A stretch of DNA of 64,000 nucleotides from Spirochaetaceae bacterium (GCA_017936665.1 JAGBFB010000018.1:62001-126000), one strand, 5' to 3'. Counted from the first letter of the stretch, positions 48,118 to 58,432 are shown. Translations and numbers: made by a program. The notes: a model not told the origin generated them from the letters alone.

Positions 48118-49953
48118 ATGACACGACATCCTATTAGAAAATTTTTTGGACTTTTTGTCCTATACTCTCTTATCATTCTCGGTATTTTTGCGCTTCAGTT
48201 TAGAAGTCAATCGATTTTTTCTAAAAATTTTTCGCAGCTAAGATTAACTTTGACCAAAAACAAAGATGAATCCCAGAAAAATCCTTATTTAGATACATTT
48301 TATATTGCATACAAAGGGATGACTCTTTTTTCTGATGAAGAAAACAAAAGTGTATTAACCTACTCAAATGGAAATAAAGTTCCTCTCGTATTTTCAGATT
48401 GGAAAGAAATTGACGAAAATTCTTTTGAACTTTTATTTTCTGAAAACGTTTCTTTGCTTTGTAAACTTTCAGGAGAAAAAAAAGATTCTCTCAATGTATC
48501 CGTAGATTTACCAAAAAATTCTACAGAGGTTTCTATACCATATAAATTTTCTAAATCTTATACGGTTACAGATTCTACCTCAAAAAAGATGATTTTAAAA
48601 TCAAACAACACACAAACTGCATTAAGAGCACCAGAAATTACTTCTTCACAGATTCTTCTTTTGGCATCAAATGATAGTTTATCATATTCTGATTATGTTC
48701 CAGTTACAAGATTTACCTTTGAATCAATTCTTGAAAATCCACTTGCTCAGTTAGATTTATATATGCAAACCAAAAAGAATATCAAAAATGCAAGTGTAAA
48801 TCTTTTTTCAACTTCGCTTGATTCTTTAACTGAACAAGCTGTAAACGCTTACATGGCAGAAATGACACCTAAAGGAAAATATTTAGATGCTATCGCTCAA
48901 GTTCCTGCATCATTTAAAGATGGAACAAGACGAACTTACCTTTCTGCACCTTATTTGAATAATCTTGTAAACATGAATACTTCCCTTGTAATGCAACTTG
49001 AAAATCTTGATTACAAAATGAATTTTGCATTAGAGAAAAAAGATTTATCTATTTTTGAAACAGATAATCTTGGACAATTTTTGCTTACAAGAAAAACTTC
49101 TGTAGCAAATCAAGTATTACAACTTCCTTCTCAATTAGAAGTTTTTGAACCTACTACTGAACAAGCTAGTGGAATTTTAAATACATATTCTGTTTTAAAA
49201 CAAGAACATCCAGAAATGGCAGATATTCTATTACCTGTTCTTGAAAAAAGTTTAGAAGTTGTAGAAACTGCTTGTTATTTAGAAAATGATGTTCTTAACA
49301 TTACTTCAAATAACGAAAAAATAAACAGATTACAATCTATCAGAATTGGAAAAACTTTAGTAAATTACGGTTCTACAATAAAAAACACTACAGTTCAGGC
49401 AGGTGGATATATGTTAATAAATTCACAAGTTCCTGCTGTTGAAGAACTAGATTTACGAACTACTGGCGAAATTTACGCTATCTTAGAGGAAGAAAATACA
49501 TTCTACCCTCACATGGATTTTATACATAAAGAAAATGGAATTACAACTTGGGCTTGGACAGTTGCACAATCTATCACCTATTCAAAAGATGCAGAAGGTA
49601 CAATTTCGTTTGCAACAAAATTTCCTCAAGGTGCAACTCATTATATGATTCTTAACAATGTGGAACCTTTCAAAAATATCGAAATTTACGGTATGAAATT
49701 TAGAACAGATCCTCGTTTTGAAACATATAATTCTTCAGGTTATGTTTATAACGCAAGAACAAAAACTTTGTTCCTAAAATATAGACAAAAATCTGAAATT
49801 GAAGTTGTTCGTCTTATATATAAGGAAGAACCTAAGGAAGAAGTTCCTGTAGAGGAGCCAGAGTCATCAGAAACTAACAAAACGACAGAAACAACAAATA
49901 CTACAGAATCTTCACAAGTTACAGAAAATTCTGTAGTACCTGTTTCTCAATAA
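48118..49953 (+). CDS. Large membrane-anchored protein of unknown function
   Basis: A 611-residue protein with one N-terminal span (GLFVLYSLIILGIFALQF) and a long extracytoplasmic part. The last 45 residues are Glu/Thr/Ser-rich and repetitive. I recognise no domain; segments such as SVNLFSTSLDSLTEQAVNAY suggest mixed alpha/beta folds. It diverges from the TPR lipoprotein with 54 bp between starts, so the two may be co-regulated. It could be Treponema-specific. Confidence 0.8.
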   Translation: MTRHPIRKFFGLFVLYSLIILGIFALQFRSQSIFSKNFSQLRLTLTKNKDESQKNPYLDTFYIAYKGMTLFSDEENKSVLTYSNGNKVPLVFSDWKEIDENSFELLFSENVSLLCKLSGEKKDSLNVSVDLPKNSTEVSIPYKFSKSYTVTDSTSKKMILKSNNTQTALRAPEITSSQILLLASNDSLSYSDYVPVTRFTFESILENPLAQLDLYMQTKKNIKNASVNLFSTSLDSLTEQAVNAYMAEMTPKGKYLDAIAQVPASFKDGTRRTYLSAPYLNNLVNMNTSLVMQLENLDYKMNFALEKKDLSIFETDNLGQFLLTRKTSVANQVLQLPSQLEVFEPTTEQASGILNTYSVLKQEHPEMADILLPVLEKSLEVVETACYLENDVLNITSNNEKINRLQSIRIGKTLVNYGSTIKNTTVQAGGYMLINSQVPAVEELDLRTTGEIYAILEEENTFYPHMDFIHKENGITTWAWTVAQSITYSKDAEGTISFATKFPQGATHYMILNNVEPFKNIEIYGMKFRTDPRFETYNSSGYVYNARTKTLFLKYRQKSEIEVVRLIYKEEPKEEVPVEEPESSETNKTTETTNTTESSQVTENSVVPVSQ

Positions 49954-50068
49954 TTATTTATTTTTTCACAATTTTTCAAAAAAAAATTTTATGGTATATC
50001 AATTTTTCAAAATTTATGATATACTATAAAATACGTTAAACAATTTTTTAAGTACATAAGGAGAAAGT

Positions 50069-51499
50069 GTGAACAAGCGAGACTTTCCGAAGATTCATTT
50101 TTACGATCAAGATTTTGTAGACATTTACGATAAAACTTGGACTTGGTTATTAGACTTTTGTCTTGATCCTAAAACAAAAGAAAATACTCCAGAAGGTTAT
50201 CTCTTATATCCTCAAGGCGAAACTCTAGTTATTGATCAATTTGAATCAATAATGTCGTCTTTTTTCTTAGTATATTCAAATAGAAATTTTACTGCTAATC
50301 AAAATTTAGATTATTTTTACTCAAAACAAGAAGAAAACGGAGCAATCCGATGGAAATATGATTTAAATTCCGATTCACCAATTCCTTCTAAAGAAAACCC
50401 AGAAGGCGTTTCATTACCTCTTTTTGCTTGGGCAGAATATAATCTCTTTCATAAATCTGCAAATAAAAAACGTATCAAAGAAGTAATGCCTATCCTTCAA
50501 AAATATACAACGTGGCTAGAAGAAAACTTTAAAAGCGATAATGGTTTATACAAAGCACCTTTTGAAGCTTCTGGTATGTTTAATTCTCCACGCAAAGAAA
50601 CTGTGTATCCTATAGATTTTAATACAGCTTTAGCAACACATGCTTTGTATATGTCAGCATTGGGTGATATTCTCAACGATAAAGATTTAAGTTTTCAATA
50701 TAAACGAATGTATTTCTCATTAAAAACTAGAATTAATTCTCTCATGTGGGATGAAGAGACAGGTTTTTATTATGACTTAGATGAAAACGAAGAAAAAATT
50801 CATAGAAAAACTATTGCAGGATTTTGGCCTCTTCTAGCAGAAATCCCAAATGAAGATAAAGCCTCTGCATTGATAGCTCATTTAAGTAATCCTGAAACTT
50901 TCGGTTTAGATCATCCATTTCCTTCACTATCTGCTGATGATCCAGACTTTTGTGAAAATGGAGAAGGTTTTAGAGGAAGTGTTTTTCCTGTATATAACTT
51001 TATTGTTATTAAAGGTCTTGAAAAATATCAACGCTATGATTTAGCAAGGGAATGTACTCTAAAACATATTTATTATATGTTAGATGCAATGTTCCCAGAT
51101 GGTTCTCATGCAAAAGGAGATTTATGGGAAGCCTATCTACCTACTAAATCAGGATTTGCTACTTATTCAAAAGATGAAACCTTTCCAAAGAAACGATTTA
51201 TTCAAAGTGCAGGACTTTCAACTATCGCACTTATGATAGAAAACGTCGTAGGTCTTTCTATAAGCTTACCACGAAAAACTGTAGATTGGATTATTCCAAA
51301 CCTTGAAATTATGGGAATTGAAAACTTATCTTTAAAGAGAAATATGATTACAATTCTTTCAAACAAAAGTAATAGAGGCTGGGAAATCCAAATGGAAAGT
51401 GAAAAACTATATTATTTTACAATAAACATTTTAGGACAAAAAAAGAAAACACTTCCAATTCCTTCAGGAAAGTGTTCTATGCTCATAGATAAGTTATAA
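50069..51499 (+). CDS. (alpha/alpha)6-barrel glycosidase, trehalase/GH37-GH63-like
   Basis: A 476-residue protein without a signal peptide. The segments GMFNSPRKETVYPIDFNTALATHALY (near residue 170), MWDEETGFYYD (near 228) and GSHAKGDLWEAYLP (near 348) resemble the trehalase-type barrel with its acidic catalytic residues. The substrate is not determinable; trehalose, glycosylglycerate or oligosaccharide are possible. The start is GTG 50069, with AAGGAG 5-6 nt upstream. It precedes the polyphosphate genes closely (6 nt before ppx). Confidence 0.72.
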   Translation: MNKRDFPKIHFYDQDFVDIYDKTWTWLLDFCLDPKTKENTPEGYLLYPQGETLVIDQFESIMSSFFLVYSNRNFTANQNLDYFYSKQEENGAIRWKYDLNSDSPIPSKENPEGVSLPLFAWAEYNLFHKSANKKRIKEVMPILQKYTTWLEENFKSDNGLYKAPFEASGMFNSPRKETVYPIDFNTALATHALYMSALGDILNDKDLSFQYKRMYFSLKTRINSLMWDEETGFYYDLDENEEKIHRKTIAGFWPLLAEIPNEDKASALIAHLSNPETFGLDHPFPSLSADDPDFCENGEGFRGSVFPVYNFIVIKGLEKYQRYDLARECTLKHIYYMLDAMFPDGSHAKGDLWEAYLPTKSGFATYSKDETFPKKRFIQSAGLSTIALMIENVVGLSISLPRKTVDWIIPNLEIMGIENLSLKRNMITILSNKSNRGWEIQMESEKLYYFTINILGQKKKTLPIPSGKCSMLIDKL

Positions 51500-51505
51500 A
51501 ATACT

Positions 51506-53035
51506 ATGCCTAAAATTTTGGAATCAGTAATAGAAATTGGCTCAACAGGAATTCGTTTGGTGGTTTGTCAACGAACTCAGGAAGGTGTTTTAAATGTTGT
51601 AGACAAATCTGAACTTCCAGTTTCTTTAGGATGGGATGTTTTTACATCTCGCTTGGTAAGTAGAGAAACTCTTTTACAATGTATAAAAATCCTATCTCGA
51701 TTCAAAGAACAATTAGCAGGTTGGGGAATAAAACCTGAACAAAACAGCATAATCGCCACAAGTGCATTAAGAGAAGCAACCAACAGAGATACGGTAGTAG
51801 ATAGAATTTTTGTAAAAACTGGTTTTAGAGTAAAAATTATCGACGGTATCGAAGAAAATTTTTACATGTACACTGCCGTGTTAGAATCATTAAGATACGA
51901 TTATCCACAAATTAAAACACAAAATTCTATCATTTTGGAAATTGGAGGTGGCTCAACAGAAATAATGGTTCTTAATAAGGGTAAAATGGCTGCCGTTCAT
52001 AGTTTACGTTTAGGAACCGTAATTATTCAACAAAATATAAAAAATCTACACGGAACACAGCAAGATACACGACACTACTTGAGAGATTACATAAAAAACA
52101 CTGGTGTAAATTTAAATACGGAAATAAGTTTACAAAAAATCCAAGTTTTTATTTCAATTGGTTCAGAGTTACAAATTGCTGCAAAAAACATTGGGCTACA
52201 ACTTGGCTTAAGATGTTGGAAAATTTCTAGAGAAGATTTTTTTAAATTTGTAGATAAGGTTCAAGCATATTCCACAGAAGAATGTATGGCTAAATATCAA
52301 ATTAGTTACAATGATGCACAATCCTTTGGAATTGGACTATTAACTTACAAATTATTTTTAGGATTAACCAGTGCAGACAGCATTATTGTTACAGACACAA
52401 CAATTAGGGAAGGTTTATTACAAAGTAAAGTCTCTTCAGAATCGAATTTACAAAGTGAATTTACTTCGCAAGTTGTAGCCTCTGCCGTAAATATTGGCAG
52501 AAAATATCATTTTGATGAAGAGCACGCAAAATATGTTTGCAAAGTTGCATTAAAAATCTATGATGCAATGGAAAAAGAACTGGGATTAAATCCAGAAGCT
52601 AAAAATTATTTAGAAGTTGCAAGTATTCTACATGATGTAGGAACTTTTATTAGAGGTGCAGATCATCAAAAACATAGCAAATATATTATCGCCAATTCAG
52701 ATATTTTTGGACTTGCAAAAGATTCAATGAAAATAATTTCGCAGATTGCACTTTATCACAGAGGAAATTTAACACAACCTACAGACGATGATTTTTATGC
52801 ATTTTCTAGGCAAGAAAGAACTTTGGTTTTAAAACTTGCTTCAATTTTAAGAATTGCAGATTCAATGGATAGAAGTCACACCCAACATATTGAAGATTTT
52901 AATATTTCATTCAAAGCAGATACTATGATTATACACACAAATAACAGGGCTGTAAGTAACTTAGAAAAAATGGCTATTACAGAAAAAAGTGATTTGTTTG
53001 AATTTGTTTTTGGTTATACAATTATAGTGAGTTAA
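51506..53035 (+). CDS. ppx: Ppx/GppA phosphatase with C-terminal HD domain
   Basis: A 509-residue exopolyphosphatase/guanosine pentaphosphate phosphatase. The N-terminal actin-like ATPase part has IEIGSTGIRLVV (residues 7-18), ATSALREATN near 87 and IILEIGGGSTEIMVLN near 141. The C-terminal HD domain (HDVGTFIRGADHQKHSKYII near 377) is expected in the Ppx group. Residue E of the usual DIGS motif is an E (EIGS). It lies 3 nt before ppk, so the pair is likely one operon. Confidence 0.88.
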   Translation: MPKILESVIEIGSTGIRLVVCQRTQEGVLNVVDKSELPVSLGWDVFTSRLVSRETLLQCIKILSRFKEQLAGWGIKPEQNSIIATSALREATNRDTVVDRIFVKTGFRVKIIDGIEENFYMYTAVLESLRYDYPQIKTQNSIILEIGGGSTEIMVLNKGKMAAVHSLRLGTVIIQQNIKNLHGTQQDTRHYLRDYIKNTGVNLNTEISLQKIQVFISIGSELQIAAKNIGLQLGLRCWKISREDFFKFVDKVQAYSTEECMAKYQISYNDAQSFGIGLLTYKLFLGLTSADSIIVTDTTIREGLLQSKVSSESNLQSEFTSQVVASAVNIGRKYHFDEEHAKYVCKVALKIYDAMEKELGLNPEAKNYLEVASILHDVGTFIRGADHQKHSKYIIANSDIFGLAKDSMKIISQIALYHRGNLTQPTDDDFYAFSRQERTLVLKLASILRIADSMDRSHTQHIEDFNISFKADTMIIHTNNRAVSNLEKMAITEKSDLFEFVFGYTIIVS

Positions 53036-53038
53036 ATT

Positions 53039-55183
53039 ATGAATAATAAATTTTTTAATCGAGAATTATCTTGGATTGAATTTAATGCAAGAGTTCTTGA
53101 AAAAGCATGTAACAAAGAAATTCCTCTTTTAGAACGAATAAAATTTTTATCTATTGTTTCATCAAACTTTGATGAATTTTTTATGGTTAGAGTTGCAGAT
53201 TTAAAACGACATCAAAATACAAATTCATTTTGGAAAGATATTTCAAATTTAACCGTTGATCAACAATTAGAAAAAATTTCAAAAAGAGTTCATCAGTTGT
53301 ATAAAACTCAATACGATTGCTTAAATAATGATATTTTACCAAGTTTAAAACAACACAAAATTTCATATATTTCAGTTGATGAATTTTCATTAAACGACAA
53401 AATTTTTACAGAAAAATATTTTAGAGAAAACATTTTTCCTTTACTAACACCTTTGAAAGTAAGTTTTTCAAATAATACAAAAATAACTAATTTTTCAAAT
53501 TTAAAGTTACATGTGGCTTTTATGCTTTCACCTTTAGTTGATTCTTCAATTATTCCACCTGCATTTAAACCTCCAGAAAATGAAATTCCATTAGCATTCG
53601 TACAACTTCCATCAGGAGTAAATAGAATTTTGTGGTTACCAGAAGATGTTTCTGACAAAGAAAACCGAAGATTCACTTTACTTGATGATTTATTGATAAA
53701 ATACGGCACTCAACTTTTTCCAGGTTACAATGTTGAACAATCAATGATTTTTAGGGTAACTTGTGACGCTGCATTTACTGTAGATGAGCAAAGAGATAAC
53801 GATTTTATCTTAGCAATGGAAGAAGTTCTTCAAGCAAGAAAAACTTCACTACCTGTAAGATTAACTTGCAATAAGTCCAGTTCTTCAATTAAAGAATTTT
53901 TGATAAAACATTTAAATCTTACTCAGGATGATGTATATGAAGTTGATGGAATTATCGATTTAAGTTCTTTATCACATTTAAGTGAATTATCAAACACAGA
54001 TAAGTTAAAATATTCAAAATGGAAACCTTGTATTCCTAAAGAATTTGATGAAAATCATTCTATTTGGGATGAAATAAAAAAACAAGATTTAATGCTTCAT
54101 ACACCTTATGATTCTTTTGAACCTGTAGTAAAAATGATAAATGAAGCTGCAACAGACCCTAAAGTTTTGGCAATAAAAATCACTCTTTACAGAACAAGTG
54201 GAAATTCTCCTATCGTAAAAGCATTAGAACTTGCCGCCCGAAACGGAAAACAAGTTACAGTTTTTATCGAATTAAAAGCACGCTTTGACGAAAAACAAAA
54301 TATTGAATGGGCAACAAGATTACAAAACGCAGGTGTTATCGTAATTTATGGAATTGTAAATCTAAAATTACACGCAAAAATGATGATTATCGTTCGCAAA
54401 GAAGATAATGAAATTTTAAGATATGTTCATTTATCCACAGGAAATTATAACGAAAATACTGCAAAACTTTACTCTGATATTTCGATTTTTACTGCCGAAC
54501 CTGAAATTGCAAACGACGCCACACTCTTTTTCAATATGATTTCTGGATATTCTGCACTTCAAACTATGCAAAAAATTAAAATTGCACCAATCAACTTAAA
54601 AAGTAATTTGATTTCGCTAATCGAAAGAGAAATACAAAATTCTTCCCCAGAAAAACCAGGGCTTATTATTGCAAAGATGAATAGTCTTGCTCATCCTGAA
54701 GTTATTCAAGCCCTTTACAAAGCAAGTTGTGCCAATGTAAAAATAAAATTAAATGTGCGTGGAATTTGTATGCTTGTTCCTGGCGTAAAAAATTTGAGCG
54801 AAAATATCCAAGTTACTAGCATAATCGATAGATATTTGGAACATTCTAGAATTTGCTATTTTCAAAACGGAGGCGATGAAGAAATTTATCTTTCAAGTGC
54901 CGATTGGATGCCAAGAAATTTAGACCGCCGAGTTGAAATTATGTTTCCAATTTTGAATAAATCAATTTTTACAAGAATAAAATCAATTTTAAATACTTAT
55001 TTAGAAGATACTGAAAATACTTCAATTTTAAATAGTGATGGTTCTTGGTCTAAAATTTTGAATTCTCAAACAGAAAAAACTGAAAAAAAATTTAGTGCTC
55101 AAAAACACTTTCATGAATTAGCCAAAACGATAGAAAAATCACAAAAAGAAAATTTAACTGGTGAATTTGTTGTTCGACGGTAA
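53039..55183 (+). CDS. ppk: Polyphosphate kinase 1
   Basis: A 714-residue enzyme that polymerises phosphate from ATP into polyphosphate. N-terminal FFNRELSWIEFNARVLEKA, SSNFDEFFMVRVADLK and the catalytic LKLHAKMMIIVRKE, with His445 as the phosphorylated residue, are all present. HLSTGNYNENTAKLYSDIS and DRYLEHSRICYF follow. It follows ppx by 3 nt. Confidence 0.95.
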   Translation: MNNKFFNRELSWIEFNARVLEKACNKEIPLLERIKFLSIVSSNFDEFFMVRVADLKRHQNTNSFWKDISNLTVDQQLEKISKRVHQLYKTQYDCLNNDILPSLKQHKISYISVDEFSLNDKIFTEKYFRENIFPLLTPLKVSFSNNTKITNFSNLKLHVAFMLSPLVDSSIIPPAFKPPENEIPLAFVQLPSGVNRILWLPEDVSDKENRRFTLLDDLLIKYGTQLFPGYNVEQSMIFRVTCDAAFTVDEQRDNDFILAMEEVLQARKTSLPVRLTCNKSSSSIKEFLIKHLNLTQDDVYEVDGIIDLSSLSHLSELSNTDKLKYSKWKPCIPKEFDENHSIWDEIKKQDLMLHTPYDSFEPVVKMINEAATDPKVLAIKITLYRTSGNSPIVKALELAARNGKQVTVFIELKARFDEKQNIEWATRLQNAGVIVIYGIVNLKLHAKMMIIVRKEDNEILRYVHLSTGNYNENTAKLYSDISIFTAEPEIANDATLFFNMISGYSALQTMQKIKIAPINLKSNLISLIEREIQNSSPEKPGLIIAKMNSLAHPEVIQALYKASCANVKIKLNVRGICMLVPGVKNLSENIQVTSIIDRYLEHSRICYFQNGGDEEIYLSSADWMPRNLDRRVEIMFPILNKSIFTRIKSILNTYLEDTENTSILNSDGSWSKILNSQTEKTEKKFSAQKHFHELAKTIEKSQKENLTGEFVVRR

Positions 55184-55203
55184 AGTTTATTTTGCTGTGG
55201 CAA

Positions 55204-55232
55204 TTTACACACATTTAATAAAGTGATATATT
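55204..55232 (+). promoter_or_regulatory. Promoter of ilvE
   Basis: TTTACA (55204-55209), 17-bp spacer, TATATT (55227-55232), about 48 nt before the ATG, which has its own GGAGG. Confidence 0.65.
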
Positions 55233-55280
55233 GTTAAAAAATAACTTTAAAATTTTACTCACGATTTTTTGGAGGAAAAA

Positions 55281-56369
55281 ATGGCATTTAATCTTGAAAT
55301 GTACCCTATAATTTACATGGCACAATACAACCCAGAAACAAAAAACTGGGATGAAAAATGGATTGAAAAAGATAGAGTCAGTCTAAAAGAACTTCAAGCA
55401 ATGAGCGAAGAAGAAAGAGCAAACGTTCTTGCAAACAGAAATAATCTTAATCTTCCTGGAGTAAGTTATACAAGCCAATATGGATATGGCTGTTTTGAAG
55501 GAATGAAGGCTTTCCCTACAAAAGATGGTGGAGTAAGCATCTTTAGACCAGATAGAAATGCTGCTCGTTTTGCAAATTCCATGAAAGGACTTTACTGTCC
55601 AGCTTTTCCAGAAGAAATGTACATTAAAGCAAGTGCAGAATTTATCAGAAGAAACGCTGAACTTGGATATATCCCTGAATACGAAAAATCATGGGAAGAA
55701 GATAATTACGCAACTGCAAAAGCCGTTTATATGCGTCCATTTATGAACACAGAAGGTGCAATTGGAGTTGGTTGTTCACAAGCTCCTTATGTTATAATAT
55801 GTGCAACAACAGTTTCTTCTTACTTCAAAGGTGGAAATACAAAAGCAATTACAACAAAACGCATTCGAGCAACTCCAAACGGAACAGGTTGTATCAAATG
55901 TGCATCAAACTATGTAATTTCAGCATTGGCAAAAAAAGAAGCAGAAAATGCTGGCTACATGGAAGTTGTATATCTAGATGCAGATGACCACAAATATTTA
56001 CAGGAAGGTTCATCTTGTAACATCTTCTTTGTTCTAAAAGATAATACTCTTGTAACTCCAGAATTAGGTGATACAATTTTGCCTGGAATCACAAGAGCAA
56101 GTGTTCTTGAACTTGCAAAACAACAAGGTATCAAAACTGAAGAACGCAAAATCTCTATTGAAGAAGTTATGGAAAATGTAAAAGAATGTTTTGTTACAGG
56201 AACAGCTGCAGGAATTACTCCAATAGAAAGTATTACCCACAACGGCGTTGAAGCAGTTTTTAACAACCGTGAACCAGGTGAAGTTGGAACTAAACTTCAA
56301 TATTTGTTAAAAGGTGGACAATACGGTTCTGTAAAAGATGTAAACAACTGGAACTACAAAGTTTTATAA
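55281..56369 (+). CDS. ilvE: Branched-chain amino acid aminotransferase (class IV PLP)
   Basis: A 362-residue PLP enzyme interconverting leucine, isoleucine and valine with their keto acids. QYGYGCFEGMKAF is near residue 70, and Lys206 in NGTGCIKCASNYVIS is the cofactor-binding lysine. QEGSSCNIFFVLKDN and the C-terminal GTAAGITPIESI are typical of the long (type II) group. ATG 55281 follows GGAGG; an in-frame TTG upstream lies inside the ribosome-binding site. Confidence 0.95.
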   Translation: MAFNLEMYPIIYMAQYNPETKNWDEKWIEKDRVSLKELQAMSEEERANVLANRNNLNLPGVSYTSQYGYGCFEGMKAFPTKDGGVSIFRPDRNAARFANSMKGLYCPAFPEEMYIKASAEFIRRNAELGYIPEYEKSWEEDNYATAKAVYMRPFMNTEGAIGVGCSQAPYVIICATTVSSYFKGGNTKAITTKRIRATPNGTGCIKCASNYVISALAKKEAENAGYMEVVYLDADDHKYLQEGSSCNIFFVLKDNTLVTPELGDTILPGITRASVLELAKQQGIKTEERKISIEEVMENVKECFVTGTAAGITPIESITHNGVEAVFNNREPGEVGTKLQYLLKGGQYGSVKDVNNWNYKVL

Positions 56370-56396
56370 ACACAAGTATCTTTTTTACATGATAAA

Positions 56397-56463
56397 ATAA
56401 AAAGGCTTTTCGTTGTGATTATCTAATTAAGTTTTGAATCACTTTGAAAAGCCTTTATTTTTA
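56397..56463. terminator. Bidirectional terminator between ilvE and the small secreted protein gene
   Basis: AAAGGCTTTTC (56401-56411) pairs with GAAAAGCCTTT (56446-56456), with GATT/AATC pairing inside. There is a T-run on the right and an A-run on the left, so it works for both converging genes. Confidence 0.85.
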
Positions 56464-56474
56464 TAAACTATACT

Positions 56475-56930
56475 TTATCGTTTTGTAGGTGGAGTTTTAC
56501 CCTTACCTTTTCCAGAAGAGGATGTTTTTTCATAAAAACGATTCAAAAGATATTTTTCTAAATTTTTTGTTTGTGTAACAAAAGTTGTTGTGTCTTTTGA
56601 TGTCCAGTTATCAGACTTTTTATAAGTAAAAAATTTGTCTTCATAATTAAGGGATTCTCTTTTTAATCTTCTTAAAGTTGTAACATCTTTATCGTTGTAA
56701 GCTTTTTTTGCATCATTGACAAAATCAGCATAATCATCTAGGAAAGTTGAAATTTCTTCCTTTGTGATTTTATCATAAACTCCAAAGTATGACCAAATAT
56801 CATCATCTTGTGTTGAACTACTATCCCAAGGTCTAGCTGTTTTTGGAGCAGCAAAAAGAGGATTTATCAAAATCACAGAAACAAGTAAAATCAATAATCC
56901 TAAAATAAAAATTTTGTTCTTTTTTAACAT
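56475..56930 (-). CDS. Small secreted protein of unknown function
   Basis: A 151-residue protein with a signal peptide (FILGLLILLVSVILINPLFA, then APKTARPW). The mature part is helical and charged, ending in a Ser/Gly/Lys-rich stretch. ATG 56930 follows GGAGG by 7 nt; codons further upstream in frame are unlikely. No domain recognised. Confidence 0.8.
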   Translation of the reverse strand: MLKKNKIFILGLLILLVSVILINPLFAAPKTARPWDSSSTQDDDIWSYFGVYDKITKEEISTFLDDYADFVNDAKKAYNDKDVTTLRRLKRESLNYEDKFFTYKKSDNWTSKDTTTFVTQTKNLEKYLLNRFYEKTSSSGKGKGKTPPTKR

Positions 56931-57022
56931 AAAAATTCCTCCAAAATTATTACGTTGTTCTAATATTATAACACGATAACAGTAATATAAATGCACTAAA
57001 TCATAAAAAATTACAAAAAAAA

Positions 57023-58378
57023 TTAAATTTCTTTAAAATTTGCATTAATTTTGTTCATTACTTCAAAAAATTTAGGAAAAGAAACAGAACAACATTCCGC
57101 ATCATTCACAATAACACTTTCGCCCTCTGGTAAACCTAAACCTAAACATGCAAGACTCATGGCAACTCTGTGATCATCATAACTTTCTACAGTTCCACCA
57201 TGTAAAGCAAAATTAGGATTTTTTTGTCCATTAGGTAAAATAGGACTTGTTCCATGAATAATAAGACAATCATCGCCTTCTTCTAGAGTTGCTCCTAATT
57301 TTTCTAATTCTGATTTCATAACAAGGATTCTATCAGTTTCTTTTTTACGACAAACCTCGATATCTTCCAAAATTGTTGTACCGTCAATAAAACAAGCGAT
57401 AACTGCCAAAGCACAAATTGCATCAGGAAATCCTGCTAAATTTACTCGCAAAGTTTTTTCTGGAAGATTTTCTGTAGAAAGACGTTTTCCTCCAGTTACT
57501 ACCAACTGAGATTTTTCCTTATTCCAAAGAATATCCGCTCCAACAGATTGCAAAACAGAAACGATTTCATCATCCCCTTGTGTTCCAGAGGCATCTACAT
57601 TGTCAATCGTAATTTTACTATCTGAAATTAAACTAGCAATCAAAGGGAATGCAACGGCTTCCCAATCAGAAGGAATTGCTTTGTCAAAAGATTTTAGTTC
57701 ATAAGGTCCTGTAATACTAATTTTTTTATAATCACTGGACATTTCAACTTGAACACCTAAACTTTCTAACCAATATTTTGTCATATCTAAGTAAGGAACT
57801 TCTTTTGGGTCTGTCAATTCAATTTCAAGTTTGCCATCAATTAAAGTTGAAGCCATCATCAAACCACTGATATATTGAGAAAGACGACCATCAGTTACAA
57901 CTTTTCCTGCTTTTATTGGACCTTGTACCAAAGCAGGGGGAGCATTTTTTTCTGGTCTAGAAACATAACAATTTGCACCAAGTTGTTTTAAAGCCTCTAA
58001 AAGATGAGCAACAGGGCGCTTTCTAATTGATGAATCTCCTGTAAAAATACTCCAACCTTCAAAAGTTGCACAAATTGGAGTGAAAAAATATAAAACAGAG
58101 CCAGAATTGCCTACGTCCACCACGTTTGACGGAAGATGAACATTTTTTCCAGCACCAGTTACAATCCAAACATTATTTTCATCATCAAATTTTACTGTAG
58201 CACCAATTTCTTGAATCGCCTTGCTTGCAGAAACACAATCAGCACTTGGTAAAGGATTTGAAATATGAGAAATTCCTTCGGCAAGGCTTGCTAAAATTAA
58301 GGCTCTAATTGTATGACTTTTTGAACCTGGAACTACGATATGTCCAGAAAGTTGATTTTTCTTAGCTAAAATTTTCAT
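57023..58378 (-). CDS. aroA: 3-phosphoshikimate 1-carboxyvinyltransferase (EPSP synthase)
   Basis: A 451-residue shikimate-pathway enzyme that joins shikimate-3-phosphate and phosphoenolpyruvate. It has VPGSKSHTIRALILASLAEG near residue 17, VGNSGSVLYF near 88, and GTVESYDDHRVAMSLACLGL near 390. Most EPSP synthases have NAGTA where this protein has NSGSV, so the PEP-binding segment is divergent. Start ATG 58378; no clear ribosome-binding site. It diverges from the CYTH gene with 54 bp between starts. Confidence 0.93.
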   Translation of the reverse strand: MKILAKKNQLSGHIVVPGSKSHTIRALILASLAEGISHISNPLPSADCVSASKAIQEIGATVKFDDENNVWIVTGAGKNVHLPSNVVDVGNSGSVLYFFTPICATFEGWSIFTGDSSIRKRPVAHLLEALKQLGANCYVSRPEKNAPPALVQGPIKAGKVVTDGRLSQYISGLMMASTLIDGKLEIELTDPKEVPYLDMTKYWLESLGVQVEMSSDYKKISITGPYELKSFDKAIPSDWEAVAFPLIASLISDSKITIDNVDASGTQGDDEIVSVLQSVGADILWNKEKSQLVVTGGKRLSTENLPEKTLRVNLAGFPDAICALAVIACFIDGTTILEDIEVCRKKETDRILVMKSELEKLGATLEEGDDCLIIHGTSPILPNGQKNPNFALHGGTVESYDDHRVAMSLACLGLGLPEGESVIVNDAECCSVSFPKFFEVMNKINANFKEI

Positions 58379-58397
58379 GCAAACACTTTATCACATC

Positions 58398-58426
58398 TGG
58401 AAAAAAAAATATATCAGTTGTATAAT
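58398..58426 (+). promoter_or_regulatory. Promoter for a leaderless CYTH-gene mRNA
   Basis: TGGAAA (58398-58403), 17-bp spacer, TATAAT (58421-58426), then six T and the ATG at 58433. The predicted start is the A of the ATG. Confidence 0.6.
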
Positions 58427-58432
58427 TTTTTT

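Noticed and set aside
49954-50068. Direct repeat AATTTTTCAAAA...TTTATGRTATA before the glycosidase gene as an operator
   Set aside because: The repeats are almost pure A/T and overlap the likely promoter, so chance similarity cannot be excluded.
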